DNA of 64,000 bases from Solen grandis (Eukaryota; Mollusca; Bivalvia; Adapedonta; Solenidae): positions 62,733,909 to 62,797,908 of the forward strand of contig CM037782.1 in the NCBI GenBank assembly GCA_021229015.1, given 5' to 3'. The translations under genes and the position numbers were made by a program. Below, one piece after another: positions 35,774-47,678 of the stretch. Position 1 is the stretch's first letter, and each line of letters starts with the position of its first letter. The notes below the pieces were generated by a model. That model ran no database searches and was not told the DNA's origin. It saw nothing but the letters and a program-made list of their open reading frames with translations.

Positions 35774-36880
35774 AAGCTCAAAAAAAAGTGTTTAAATGAT
35801 AAGTTTACTTGTACTCAGGATTTGATTTGGCAATTTAGACAAGTCTTGTTTTCAGATGGAAACAGTGTTGTAGAAAATAATATTAAAAAATCTGTACTGC
35901 TTACATCTTGATTAAAGACATATCTCCTTCATAAATGCACATATATTGCCTTTATATAATTCAATAGTTTTATTCAGTCATCAAACATGATTCTCAAAGG
36001 ATTTAGAATCATAACAGAATAGTATGTAATTCTAAAACTTAAAAATGAGGTCAGTTTTTCACATAAGTGTATATCCAAAATTAAAACAGATAGCTAGTTG
36101 GAACTTAACATAAGTATTTGGACTTAGAGACTCTATTGCAAGGGCTTGAAGCATTCAGTAACAGTTTTAACCCCCCAAAAATAACATAGGATTGAAAACA
36201 TTGTTTAGTTTACATAAAAATGATTTTTCTGTTTTGCAAACACTTAAAATACCTGCAAATTGAAGTTCTATTTTATAGGGACTGTGAATAACTTTTGACT
36301 GTTAACCATCAGATTTATCTACCGTTTTCTTTGTTAAATTATGAAGAATCCTTGAAAAGAGTTTAACCCTTATTGTTCCTAGAAGACAAAATTCCTTTAA
36401 AATGATTAATACATTGAGTAGCATCTCTGCAGAACCTAATGCAAGATCTTTAACAAAGTTCATGGTTTGGGCCTGAAATAGTTCAAATGTGCGTATTATA
36501 GCAAATGGGTCCAGCATGAAAGTTGGGTCATAGATCATTATATATAATATATAGTGATGTATAAATCTACTTTCTTGTCAGACCCCTTTGCATACTTGGG
36601 CATGTTAGTGATGAAATAGTAACATGTAAAGGTGGTCATCTCTGAAAGCCAACCCATGAATTAACGCCAGTGACTGGATTCCAAGCTTTTAATTTACTTA
36701 TTTTTTAACCTTTGAATAAATGCCACCTCCAGATGAAGGTCAGATTTCAGTTTCATTAGAGTGACATTTGTTCACATGTTACTGTATTTCAATTGAACAT
36801 TGTATTCTATACAATTAAATTGGACAAAACGATATCAAACTGTTATGACATAAGATAATCATTTCTTCAAAATTTATACA
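35774..36880. other. AT-rich spacer
   Basis: A 78-codon minus frame at 36302-36538 shows no recognisable domain. No repeats were identified. Confidence 0.45.
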
Positions 36881-36885
36881 ACTCA

Positions 36886-37330
36886 ACTCAACTCAACTTT
36901 ATTAGGCAAATCGGCAATACAATATGCCATTGGCCATATACAAAAATCATAAAGAAAATGCATGCATCAAACATGGCAATATCACATATCAATAACATAC
37001 AGGAAATTACAATAAATAAATCACTAAATAAATTTCAGCATGATAAGAATAATAAATAGTTCACATGAATACGAGAAGAAACCGAAAATAAATAAATAAA
37101 CCTAACTGTTTTGTTCTCTTTCAATAAAAGCATATTTAAAAAATTTTGCTACTTTAAGCTGGATATTTACAGAATTATTTGACATTAAATATATAAATTT
37201 ATTTACTGTTGGGAAATTAGAAAATTTCGAGATATATGTATTTCTAATAGCTCTGTATTTCGGACAAATAAACATCATATGAAACTCCGATTCTATTTGG
37301 TTTTGATTACAATGTATTCATAGTCTATTT
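36886..37330 (-). pseudogene. LINE 3' end, C-terminal domain and (GAGTT)n tail
   Basis: On the minus strand, from about 37313, the frame reads IESEFHMMFICPKYRAIR, then about 45 further residues ending FIEREQNS and a stop. This is the C-terminal zinc-domain pattern of a LINE. Downstream the 3' UTR ends GCCTAATAAAGTTGAGTTGA with a short GAGTT repeat tail (36886-36905), as CR1/Jockey-like LINEs do. Upstream is truncated. Confidence 0.7.
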
Positions 37331-37451
37331 TCTAAATTGATATTATTATGCCTACCTGTTTCAACATATACAAGAATGCAACTTGCAGGAGATGTTGACA
37401 GGAAAATAAAGTATTGTTACATTCTATATTCTAGTCACTTTAATGTTTTAA

Positions 37452-37685
37452 CCCTTTCCCTCATATAGACTCATTTTGACGCACTCAATAGGTACCACAT
37501 AAAGTCTGATCTGCAGAAAACCACAGTTAAACCTTACCAAATTCATTTGTAAAATCCTCATTACCAGACCACTGAGGAGTAGCGAACAGCATAAAACCTG
37601 ATCAGCCTGCGAGTTACTCGCATGCTGATCTGGTTTTATGCTGTTCGCATAGGTATTTTCATGGTGTCCTCTATGAGGGAAAGGG
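37452..37685 (+). mobile_element. piggyBac-type MITE, copy 3, with internal hairpin
   Basis: Flanked by TTAA at 37448-37451 and 37686-37689. It is 234 bp and the most complete of the three copies. The stretch from about 37576 to 37648 folds back on itself: AACAGCATAAAACC...CTGATCAG and its complement surround a GCGAGTTACTCGC loop arm. Confidence 0.9.
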
Positions 37686-37689
37686 TTAA

Positions 37690-38200
37690 AGTTTTACATG
37701 ACTTCTAATACTATCATGTTAATTATATTGTTTGAAGATATTATCTATTTTATTTTTCTGTTCTTTTTTAAATTAGTTCATATTGCAATTGTAAAAGAAT
37801 ATTTTTCCTATCTGGATATGATAAAGCATTGTTATCACTAGAGACATTAAAGGACAATTTGAAAATTTATGAAAACCCCAAATGTTCATAAATTTTGTTA
37901 TGAATCAGTTATTTTGCAATTTTATTTTTCATTTATACATTCAAATAATTGGTGACTGTATTTTAAGCTTAAAATATTCATGTGCTTTACCACTTTTTGT
38001 GAAATTCGTGTGTTTCAGAATAGCTTTATCAAATTGCATAGAATACATTACACAAAAGAAAATGTCTTGCATTTCACAATAGTAAGGAAAGCAAGTATCA
38101 CCATGTCCAGGGGAACATGAATATACATTTGAACTGTGGTTTTACTTATTGTTTGTGATGAAAAAAATTTTTTTTTTTAATATCTTACGGAGTAAGAAAT
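37690..38200. other. AT-rich spacer
   Basis: No supported gene. A 66-codon frame at 37882 is low-complexity and hydrophobic without recognisable features. Confidence 0.45.
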
Positions 38201-38224
38201 AAACATATTTTATAAAATATGTTT
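38201..38224. repeat. Perfect 24-bp AT-rich palindrome
   Basis: AAACATATTTTA followed by its exact complement. It lies just before a SINE-like sequence. Confidence 0.85.
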
Positions 38225-38234
38225 TTGTATTTTT

Positions 38235-38400
38235 TGTAAGTAACCGAGTAGGCAAATTCTCACCCAGTCCCTCATCGCGTGGGTTTGAATCTCAGCACGG
38301 TTACTCGGATTGTTTCATGTGAAGAAGCCTTCCAGCTGACATTCGGTAGGTTTGTGGTTCTGTGCACTCATATCTTCCTATACTTGTAATTCACTAAGGT
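38235..38400 (+). mobile_element. tRNA-derived SINE head with mollusc-type central domain
   Basis: GTGGGTTTGAATCTCAGCAC resembles a tRNA B box. It is followed by TTTCATGTGAAGAAGCCTTC CAGCTGAC, close to the central domain I recall for widespread mollusc/metazoan SINEs. A clear A box is not visible. The body after about 38400 fades. Confidence 0.5.
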
Positions 38401-38689
38401 CGCGATAATGCTGAAATACTGTCGCAGCAATGGTAAAAACTTAGTATTAGTCCCTCACAACACTGCATTGTATACATCGACACTATAGGTTATGAGAAGA
38501 AAGAACTAATCTTGTATCCGGAGTACGGTGATCAACCATGACTTAGTAAACAACAGAAAATATCTATGTTATTGTGAAATATAGTCAGTTCATTGGGAAG
38601 TAAAAAAGATATGTGTTAAGTTATAGGGCTACTTAATTATTTAAATCATCCTTTCATAGACAATACATGATGCCCATTTAATACCTTAT

Positions 38690-38922
38690 GGTACTGGACT
38701 ACTGGTATAGCTCCCTTGCTTGACGCTCAGCATATAAGGGTAGTTACAGGACTGGTTGGCCCGGTGTCAGGATAATGTGACTGGGTATTGTTTCATATCA
38801 CATGTCTACGGCGTGATACTGCATCGTGACAGCACTTATCTGTCTCAAGTAGACATAGTCTTCTAATGACTAAAATTTTGTCGGTGGGATGTTAAACCCA
38901 ACAAAACAAACAAACAAACAAT
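38690..38922 (+). mobile_element. SINE-like repeat ending in TTAAACCCAACAAAA(CAAA)n
   Basis: GACTACTGGTATAGCTCCCT opens a block that I recognise from memory as common in mollusc genomes. The block ends GGGATGTTAAACCCAACAAA with a CAAA microsatellite tail. Orientation is plus. Not coding. Confidence 0.55.
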
Positions 38923-39352
38923 ACCTTAACGAATACCACGACCAAATTTTGGTATGCCTATCCCCAGTACACTTAATTGTCACATAAAGCTATACCCAGT
39001 ACAAAAATAACTCTACCCAGTACACTCCGGGCAAACTTTTAATTGATATGTCTATTTAAAGAGGAAACTTTGATTGATAATATTTTGCATGTAATACCGG
39101 TTTAAGAAAAGGAACGAATCGTTCGATTCAGAATTTTTATATACTGTGCAGATAAAGTAACATTTTAGATAAATGAGGACACAAATAAACATTTTCATCA
39201 AGCAGTCCCGTTTAAAAACCTCTTTTCCCCGTCTTTCAAGCATATTTGGAAGCTTCGGCACATTTACATGTTTAATAAAACATTTACCAATATTAATCAA
39301 CGAGTTACGGTGGCATAAAGGTGGCATTCATTACTCTTATTTATGTCGAGGG
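38923..39352. other. AT-rich spacer
   Basis: Contains a TTATGTCGAGGGAA stretch at its right edge, related to the short repeat at 41.47 kb. No supported gene. Confidence 0.4.
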
Positions 39353-39452
39353 AAGATAGATAGAGATAGATTTTATTTGGCAGATATGCATTGGCATGGA
39401 CAATTTATAAAACAAGCACATATAAAATTGTTACATGTTGATAAATTAAATC

Positions 39453-39542
39453 CATGTCAAGCACACCAACACCAAGGACGACACAAAAAAGAGTAAATAA
39501 CTCTTATTTCCATTGTGGTCCTTTGTGTTGGTGGCTTGACAT
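39453..39542. repeat. Long hairpin in the LINE 3' UTR
   Basis: CATGTCAAGCACACCAACAC and CTTTGTGTTGGTGGCTTGAC pair, continuing inward to an AAGAGTA/AACTCTT stem. The arms are about 40 bases with a few mismatches and a very short loop. Confidence 0.75.
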
Positions 39543-40051
39543 AGAGAGGCAATGTATTAATTAAATGCTATAGTAAAAGAAAAATACATAAACTATACAT
39601 AACGACAGATGACCAATTAACAAACTCATAAGGTGGACTGACTAATATAGGAATGTAACTGGCAAAGTGACAACAGTGTAACAGTAAAATATTACTTATA
39701 ATTTTACATTGAAATTATAAAAAAAAATATAATTAAAAAAATCATAATATTAACTTTAAAATGAAATGCCAAATGATATCTTACAAGTACATTAATAAAT
39801 TATTCAAAATGAAATTTTGATAAAATTATGTTTTTATTATAATCAAATATGATGTAAAATACTTCAATACCTTAACTTTATTATTTTAATAAAAGCGAAA
39901 CAAAAATATGTTATTACCTAAACTAAGATTAAATAAGTTTAAACTTAAATAAATAAAAATAAAAAATAAACAAATAATAATAATTACAAAAAAATATATT
40001 AAATAATAAATTAAATAATAAAAATAGACAGTGTATCTAAAAAGTACCTCT

Positions 40052-41401
40052 TTACTGCTTGTTTAAAAGATGAAAATTTGGTGATACATGAAACATTGGT
40101 TGATAACAAGTTCCATAACCCACAAAACTGAATGTTTTACAACCAAAACTTTTAACTTTAGGAAGAGCATATGCACCATTTTTACTGAGCCTGGTATTGT
40201 ATGAATGAATACTGTTTTGCTGAGTAAATTTAGACTGTAAATAAGTTGGGGATAACCCATGTTTGACTTTAAATACATGAGACAATGTAATACAGTCAAC
40301 TCTTCTATAAACTGGAAGCCAACCTACAGACTTAAACTGGTCTTTGCCAATATGACATCTGGCATCCAGGTCTAAAACAAATCTAATGAGCTTATTTTGA
40401 GTAATTTGGAACTTTTTTTGAAAACTTTTTGACAAACTAAAATACCAAATAGAACAAGCATAATCAAAATGGCATTGAATTAATGAAGAAACAAGAAGTT
40501 TTTTTGTGTGCCTAGTCAAATAATCCTTTTTCCTGTAAAGAAACATCAATCTAGAATTGGCCTTTTTTAAAATTGAATAAGCCATGTCATTAAATGATAA
40601 TGTTTGATCCAAGGTTACACCAAGGTATTTTACTGATGAGGTATGTTTAATTAAAGAGTCATTACAAGTTATGTTGAGATTTCTATTGACCTTCAGTTTG
40701 TGACTTGACCCAAAAAGTACTGATTCTGTTTTACCAAGGTGCAAAGATAATTTGTTGTCAATGAGCCAATTACTTACATTTTTTAAATCAGATGATAATA
40801 ATGATTCAACCTTGGATTTATCCCTATCAGCAACTAATATGGCTGAATCATCAGCATATAACAAAAGTTTACTACTGACCACTGATGACATGTCATTCAC
40901 ATATATTAAAAACAGAAGAGGGCCAAGTAAAGAGCCCTGAGGCACGCCACAAGTAACTGGGGAATCTGTTGAGTATGTTCCAGAAACATCAACAAGTTGG
41001 CGCCTATCTGAGAGATAAGAGTTAAACCACCTTACAATGTCGTTGCTAAATCCACAAGCTTTAAGTTTCATGAGAAGAATTGAGTGATCTACAGTGTCAA
41101 ATGCTTTTTGTAAGTCCAAAAGTACCATACCAACAATATTACCTTTATCCATTTCAAAACGTATGTAGTCAGTTAGATAAATCAAACATGAGTCAGTGGA
41201 AAACCCGCTTCTAAATCCCGATTGAAATTCATACAATAAATTCTTCTCTTTCAGGAAAGATTCAACTTGGTCATAAACAACCTTTTCAAGTATTTTAGAA
41301 ATAATATTTAAAACTGATACAGGGCGGTAATTTCCAACATTAGTTTTATCATTCTTTTTAAAAAGGGGAACAACTCTAGCTGATTTCAGATCATCAGGCA
41401 C
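40052..41401 (-). CDS. LINE reverse transcriptase region, 449 codons, open
   Basis: Reverse transcriptase motifs are in order: NYRPVSVL (24-31), DLQKAFDTVDH (96-106) with the first catalytic Asp, GVPQGSLLGPLLFLIYVND (152-170), YADD (182-185) with both catalytic Asp, and KYLGVTLD (about 260). The C-terminal 180 residues form the thumb and downstream domain of Jockey/CR1-type LINEs. No frameshift or stop is present, so the catalytic core looks intact, but the endonuclease and N-terminal RT start are missing. The listed Met is only the first ATG in the truncated frame. The protein would copy RNA at a nicked target, but this insertion is not autonomous. Confidence 0.88.
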   Translation of the reverse strand: MPDDLKSARVVPLFKKNDKTNVGNYRPVSVLNIISKILEKVVYDQVESFLKEKNLLYEFQSGFRSGFSTDSCLIYLTDYIRFEMDKGNIVGMVLLDLQKAFDTVDHSILLMKLKACGFSNDIVRWFNSYLSDRRQLVDVSGTYSTDSPVTCGVPQGSLLGPLLFLIYVNDMSSVVSSKLLLYADDSAILVADRDKSKVESLLSSDLKNVSNWLIDNKLSLHLGKTESVLFGSSHKLKVNRNLNITCNDSLIKHTSSVKYLGVTLDQTLSFNDMAYSILKKANSRLMFLYRKKDYLTRHTKKLLVSSLIQCHFDYACSIWYFSLSKSFQKKFQITQNKLIRFVLDLDARCHIGKDQFKSVGWLPVYRRVDCITLSHVFKVKHGLSPTYLQSKFTQQNSIHSYNTRLSKNGAYALPKVKSFGCKTFSFVGYGTCYQPMFHVSPNFHLLNKQ

Positions 41402-41465
41402 AACACCTTGTATTAAAGAAAGATTAATAATATGGGATTTTGATTACAAAGCGGTGCTTATATTA

Positions 41466-41570
41466 ACTCGTTCCCTCGACTTATTATCTCCTTCCCTCGA
41501 GATAATTAGTCGTTCCTTCGAGATAATTAACTTGTTCCGTCGACTTATTATCTCGTTCCCTCGACATAAA
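41466..41570. repeat. Short repeat of TCGTTCCCTCGA and TTATTATCTC/GATAATTA, five units
   Basis: Five occurrences of CGTTCCNTCGA or close variants are separated by TTATTATCT or GATAATTA, so period is about 24 and orientation semi-palindromic. A direct repeat AAAGCGGTGCTTATAT flanks the region at 41448-41463 and 41736-41751. Confidence 0.75.
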
Positions 41571-43260
41571 AGAAATGAGTTGTGCGTGTCACCTCTATGC
41601 TACTGTAACAAGTATTAATATTTTGACTTGCTTAATAACAGAAAAATATTCATAGATTCAGCCGAGGAACTGACTTGGCATATTCTTTTCTGCTCATATA
41701 GGGTGCCTTATCCGGTGTATGGTGATTCACCGTGATAAAGCGGTGCTTATATGAGAACACGGGACAGAAATTCGGTAATATTTCGACACAAAGCCCCAGC
41801 CATTTCAATTCTGTAGTTATGTTACCCGTGACCACTTGACTGTAACTGACTGGATTCTGCTTCAAGCATCAACTAGTGACCGCAGAAACCCTCCTCCTCG
41901 TTGTTGCATCAAGTTTAATGAGGGTCCGTCTGCAGATATATTACTGCTTGGTGAGCCTAATCATCATGAGATTAAAACCTAAAATCGTTTCCCTAGATAA
42001 CATTAATTTGTCCCGACTTACTTTGATAATAGATATACGGTATAAAGGAAAAGTTAAACTACCGTATAACATCAATCGATTGTAAGTGTGGAGCATTAAC
42101 AAATAGTTTTCCTAAAATCAGTAAAAAAAATGTTTTATATTTCACTATATCTTCCCCTATTTAAGCATAGTGGATTTGTGCATGCCTATTTAGTTAATAC
42201 ACAGACTAATGTCATTATTTCATTTTTTTTTTAACTTGAAATAATGACTGAAGGAACAACACAGTTTAACCTTCGTCAAAATACTGACTAATGTATTTCC
42301 AATTGTATCTAAATTTTGTAATCAAAAGTGGATTGGAAAAGTTGGAATCGTATTCATCATCACTTGCCCTAGGTGTCAATACAGATATAATTTGATCTAA
42401 ATCGACCTGGTAATCAAGCTTTATGGGCAAAAATTTTAAGTTTTTATTACCCTTAAGCAATGGTTCTATATACACAGAGTGCCTGCCATAAACAAGGGTC
42501 ATAACTGCAACACGTTTAATACGAATCCGGACCGCGGATGTCCAGAGTCCCGGCTTATTCGCATATGTAAAAATAATGAAAACCAGTCTCCTGTTTGGAT
42601 CAGTCAATTATATTTAGGGGAAGGGGAAGAATGTGACGGTTAATCGAAATATTATTACCATATATTGTGATATATATAATACATTTAAGAAATGAATATT
42701 TAATTTTATATATTTTTTATTTATTCCTTTACTCTTACTTTTTTATCCCTAATGTTTAAACCATATGATTCGTCATTTACGAAAAATACAAACCCCTCTA
42801 ATGGCACAATCGTTGAATCAAAATGGCAGCCGCTGCGCGTAGCTGAAACATTCAATAAAGCCTGAAGTAGAATCTGAAGACATGAAACTTGAAAAAAATA
42901 TGTTATCTGATATATTCTTTGTAAGTGACAATGTAAAAATTGGAAACTGGCTTCATCCAAAGCTGAAAGTATGCTATCCAATTACGGTTTCCATTAAAAA
43001 CCGATTGATCATGTATTTTCGTGGCTAATTCCGCAACACTGATTATTACCGCGAATCTGAAGCTTCATCAGTTCTTATATGTAAAAGACCAAGCATCGAA
43101 GCGAAAGCAGCGGGCTTTCTCTCTCTCTCTCTCGCATTTCAATATCGGGCGAAGCTCGCACGCCTCGTAGATCGCCCTATTGTATCGCGTAGACTTGGAT
43201 TTATTCGTGAATATAATGGAAGAAATAGTCATAAGACCGCTAGGTTACAGAGGTCATCAG
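41571..43260. other. Spacer, no recognised gene
   Basis: Minus frames of 71 codons (41650-41865) and 113 codons (42266-42607) are present. The first, with SYSQVVTGN and KWLGLCVEILPNFCPVFSYKH, has a natural-looking composition and may be part of a repeat family, but I cannot assign it. A short (CT)n tract lies near 43117-43133. Confidence 0.4.
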
Positions 43261-43319
43261 CTAGGCACTGTCCAGAGGGTTTCAATTTTTAAATCCCAGA
43301 ACCCGCCCCTCCATGGATA

Positions 43320-44510
43320 ATAAATTGGCGATGTTGTGCAGTCACAATCCCTTAGTAACCGGCTTTCAGCTATTGCTTTCTCTTGCTCTAGAGCCAACTT
43401 GATGCTCTCTCAGCTGCCTTTTTGAGGCTGTGAGCTGGGGCCTTTCTATTCTTGCTGACTATTCCTCACAGTATATAAACAAAATCACTGTACCATGTCT
43501 TGCAAGCCTTTACACTTCAATGTATATCCTGTCATGCGATTACAATAACTTACCACTTCCAATCACTGTACTTTTCTTGGGAGCCTATATATTTTAACTT
43601 GCAAAACAGGAAGTAGACTTTTTTATAGACAGTGTTCCTAGCGAGCTGAACATTGTCCATACTGACTGAGCAGGAAATCCACGGCACCCTACTAAGATCG
43701 GGAACAGCCTAGTCTTCAATCCTTGCTTTTTACATTGTGTTTGGAGCCGTGTATACTTCTGTCTCGTCAAAGACCTATCAAGCAAAGATAGGAAACTTCT
43801 GTAACAGACAGAGGTAAATACTATTTAGTCACAAGGCAGGTCACTGAATTTTGCAAACTGTCTAAAATATATATAAAAAAATCACGGGGAAAAAATTAAC
43901 TTTCATATTACAGTATCATTTTTCTAGTACAAGAAAATATTTTCCGTTAAATTGATTTTGAAAATTTTTGAAAATTTTGATTTAAATTCAACCAATGTAG
44001 CAGAAAAGCAAACAAAACCTACATATTTTTGTTCATGCAGGGGCTTCTCTATTTTGCTTAAAAAACTTTTTATTTCTTTACTAATTTTAATATATAAGGT
44101 ATCATTTTGAAGGTAATGTATTGTTCTATTGCAAGATATGAATTACTTTGAAATATCTCAGATAGAATAACAGAAATCTGCATGACTTTGTGAGATCTGG
44201 ACAATCTACTGTGTGATTTTGAGTGATTTTGATTAGAATCTTTATTATTATAGGTCTTTGGTCTCTTGAACTCATTTGCCACTTTACACCTCTCCTCCCA
44301 CGGCACAGTCTGATTCAGTTCTAACATGACAAGCTTCTTGGTTCTTGCAGACCACAATACAAGTCTGGCTGGAGTCTTGTCTGGATGATTGGTGGAAATT
44401 CTGATTTCTTGTCCTCACCAGAGTGCGCAAAAGGGACAAACTTGGGTCCTGCTTTAGTTCTTGGCCTTTTCTTTCTTCTCTCTCTGTCCATAGATCTATT
44501 CATTAAGGGA
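43320..44510 (-). pseudogene. LINE-derived C-terminal domain, broken and split by about 470 bp
   Basis: Reading the minus strand from 44510: PPIIQTRLQPDL, then WSARTKKLVMLEL and VPWEERCKVANEFKRPKTY, a pattern seen near the C-terminus of some LINE polyproteins (LRPD..LWS..TK...ELTVPWEE...ERK..KY). The expected continuation, RQKYTRLQTQC then PILVGCRGFPAQSVW, appears only at 43785-43594. After a further frame change AERASSWL precedes a stop near 43400. About 470 bp of AT-rich sequence separates the two halves, an insertion or an intron. The source is inferred from family patterns. Confidence 0.6.
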
Positions 44511-46080
44511 TCAAGCTAGAGGGCAACTAAGTCCATAAACTTCACCTAAAAAAATCCGTAGAGTAAAAAAACTTTGCCTTTAACTTTCGGTGAAAGGCTC
44601 CCACTAAGGCCTTAATGTACGTCCAGAACATGACTGTGTGCACCAAGACATATGACATATTTTCTATCATACGCTGACACTCTATATACCAGATGTCATG
44701 TAGTGCTGATTAGTCCATGTGTAAAAGATACTGTGTATGCAAATTAAGAAAATTAAGCTCCGCTCAAGTTCACTAATTGACATACATTTGCCGAGTGAAA
44801 CAGAAAGGTCGGGTGACAAATGTTCTTCTTCCTCCACAAGTCAGATGCAATGCACCTTTTATCCAATAATATCTACTTTGGCATTGTTACCTTGATGTTT
44901 ATTTTAGCCAATAGTTTGAGTAGTAGTCTTAAAATGGCGACATCTTGTTTTTGTTTTTTTTCTTGCAAATCTCTTTTCAATAGGCACAGACATATGCAGC
45001 ACAGATGTGAATCATAGCGAAATCATGTTTACTATCGTGGCAAAAAAATAGGTTTACGAGATTCGAATGAGATTTCGCTGAGACGCTTTACATCTTGCAC
45101 TCTACACTCATCTTGCAGACACTCATCAGACAGACGCTTTACAATATCACGCAGTTATAAGAGAGATATGTGATCAAATCAAAGACATGCATGCATGAAG
45201 TTTCCTTCACGCATCTATATTCTTGTCTTCCTTATAATTCCATTTCAAAAATCTTTTTTTTTTATCGTCAGCCCATAACTATTCATTTGTTAATAAATTA
45301 AGTTTTAAATAAAACATTTTCTCACTTCAGAATGACAAATAATCAGAATCACATGTACGTTTTTTTTTTTGTTGTTGTTTTTTATACCCTACAAAGAAAT
45401 AACTATAAAATCGAAATGATTTTGATTATTATGGAAAAACAAAACCTACCAATATCATATTTTTTGCACAACATTATCTTGAAAGAACCTTGCCGATCTG
45501 AAACATGTTATTTATAACTTAATTTGTGTTTTTATTAACTAATTGCTCGAAAAACCAGATCGTTATGTAAGGGTCAGTTCACATCTTGAAGTGATTGGCT
45601 ATTGTCCCGAAGTTGATGACAATATGTCACGCACAGGGCCGTAAATCATGCCCTTTAGTTGGGCACCTCTCCAACACTTGCACACATCCAGATCAATTAA
45701 CCAGGGTAACCCTTTTATTACCCCCTGATTGATCCCAAACAGAATATTACATAATCATACAAAACAAGCAATATATATAATTTGAAACATGGTCTCTGTT
45801 GAAACCCAACACAGATACAGGATTTTAACAGAAAAAAAAGAGGGATTTGGAATTCAAGGTATGTAAAACGTTTATTAATGTAAATCATATTTTTGATATG
45901 AGTAGGACATTTGTGTCAATATTATCATATATTGTTTTAGAGATGCTAATACCTAGATTAATGTAGCTTCATGATTGTTTTTAGAATACATCCTGATATG
46001 ACATTTCTTTCATTATGGCCTCATCCATATCAGTACTCAGTACAGTTAGCAACCAGTTTTATTAAGTCTAAAGAATATAT
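44511..46080. other. AT-rich spacer
   Basis: Short frames (44820, 45332) are low-complexity. No recognisable gene, RNA or repeat. Confidence 0.4.
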
Positions 46081-46202
46081 CTATGCACAATAATATTTTT
46101 AGCTAAAGCACTGAAAAAAGTTTAAGAAAAATGCCTCAATGCAATGAAGATATCTCAATGAGGTACTTCAGTAAATATTCACAGAATAAAGAGCGTGAGG
46201 TT

Positions 46203-46550
46203 ACTTTTAAACTGATTAAACACAGAAAATCATTGTTTATAACTCATAATTTTAGCTTAAACAATTCATATAAATTAAAGGAATGGAAAATTATCGAAAA
46301 TAGTGTTGAGATTAACAAAAAAGTTTTTAGCACATCCACAGAATAAAGAGGTTGAAGTTTGATCAGCTTTGTAGACTATATAGGAAGTGACTTTTAAACT
46401 GATTAAACACAGAAAATCATTGCTTATAACTCATACTTTTAGCTTAAACCACAGAGGTACATCTCTGGCTTAAACAATGCATAATAGTTAAAGGAATGAA
46501 AAATTAACTATAATATGTGTTGAGTTTAACAAAAAAGTTTTTAGCAATTT
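46203..46550 (+). repeat. Tandem duplication, about 187-bp period, two copies
   Basis: ACTTTTAAACTGATTAAACA starts at 46203 and again at 46390. Both copies run through TTATAACTCAT and GAGTTTAACAAAAAAGTTTT to about 46545, with small insertions in the second copy. Confidence 0.85.
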
Positions 46551-47678
46551 ACAAAGAGCCATTTGTGTACGATTATCCTTTGAAGTTTGAGGGAGAGAGA
46601 GAAACGAAATATGAATGCAAGCTAATGGTAGGCAGATTTTACATGAACAAACCATGTTCATGTCAACAATGCGATAAAAAAAATAATGTCAGGACCGAAC
46701 TAAAAACACTATAAATTTTTAGTTAGGCGGATTAATTTTTTTTTTGCGCAAAATTGCAAATGGCAACTATTTCAAGTTTTACACATCTCACACTATCTCA
46801 CGGTCACATGACGTTCCACGTGCTTAATTGAGAGTTTTTCTTGACTGACTCTTTACCTGTATGGAGTTGCAAATCTATGGTGAATATGTTTATGCAATAG
46901 GTAAATGTATTTGAAGTTCACAAAAATTGATAACCAAACATTATTGTCCAAAATGAAAGTAGGAAAATCATATCACAATAATAAGCTTTTTGTCTATTTA
47001 TGGTTGGTTACAGCAATAGTGATGCAAAATTTGCATTAGGTTAATTGCTTTTCATTGATTAATCAATTACGTTTTGCCTGATATTTTCAAAACTGACACA
47101 AACACATACATTACACGGTCACTGCATAGAATATATATCTTGATACATTCCGTTCCGTACGTTTTATGGGTATAAAGACCCGTTCTGAATTGTGAATTAT
47201 AGACTACCGGTATATAGAAATAGATATATTGTTACAGTGACAAATGTGGATTGTTATGTTAGATTGGCCATTATATGGTATCTAGACTATAGTCTTTTTC
47301 TTTTGTTTCTGTGATGATCATTATTTGTGATTATACTTGTTTTCTGCACTTTAGACTTATTACACTTTAAAACCTTAAACGTGTTTATTTGATGAAACGC
47401 CTATTTCTATACATGATATTCAATGGCGTTGTACAATAAACATACATATATTCTCACCAAAAATTGTAAACAAATACATAAAAAATATAGCAAAAAAGCA
47501 TAAAAACATGAAATTAAAATACAGATTTAAGATGGACATAAAAAAAATAAGCTAATTAAAGCAGTGACAAAACTATAAAAGCTCCGGACAAGGTTATGTA
47601 AAATATCAGATAATTCAAATCAATATCAATTTTAAAACAAGTAGTAAAACTGTGTGAAATAATGCATTTTTAGTTTTT
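46551..47678. other. AT-rich spacer
   Basis: No gene supported. A 65-codon frame (46517-46714) contains KPCSCQQCDKK, which alone is too little to call a zinc-binding protein. Confidence 0.4.

Larger units (their letters stand above)
39353..41430 (-). mobile_element. 5'-truncated Jockey/CR1-like LINE
   Basis: Minus-strand element with RT ORF, a 3' UTR of roughly 700 bp and an end at GCCAAATAAAATCTATCTCT with a TATC repeat tail (about 39353-39380). The 3' UTR includes a long foldback (39453-39542). The 5' edge lies near 41430. No endonuclease domain is present, so the copy is 5'-truncated, as is usual for target-primed insertion. Confidence 0.8.

Noticed and set aside
38235..38310. Possible true tRNA gene
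   Set aside because: A B-box-like GGTTTGAATC is present but no cloverleaf or clear A box can be formed; it fits a SINE head better.
39173..39496. Plus-strand ORF of 107 codons
   Set aside because: Much of it is antisense to the LINE 3' UTR and hairpin, and no domain is recognisable.
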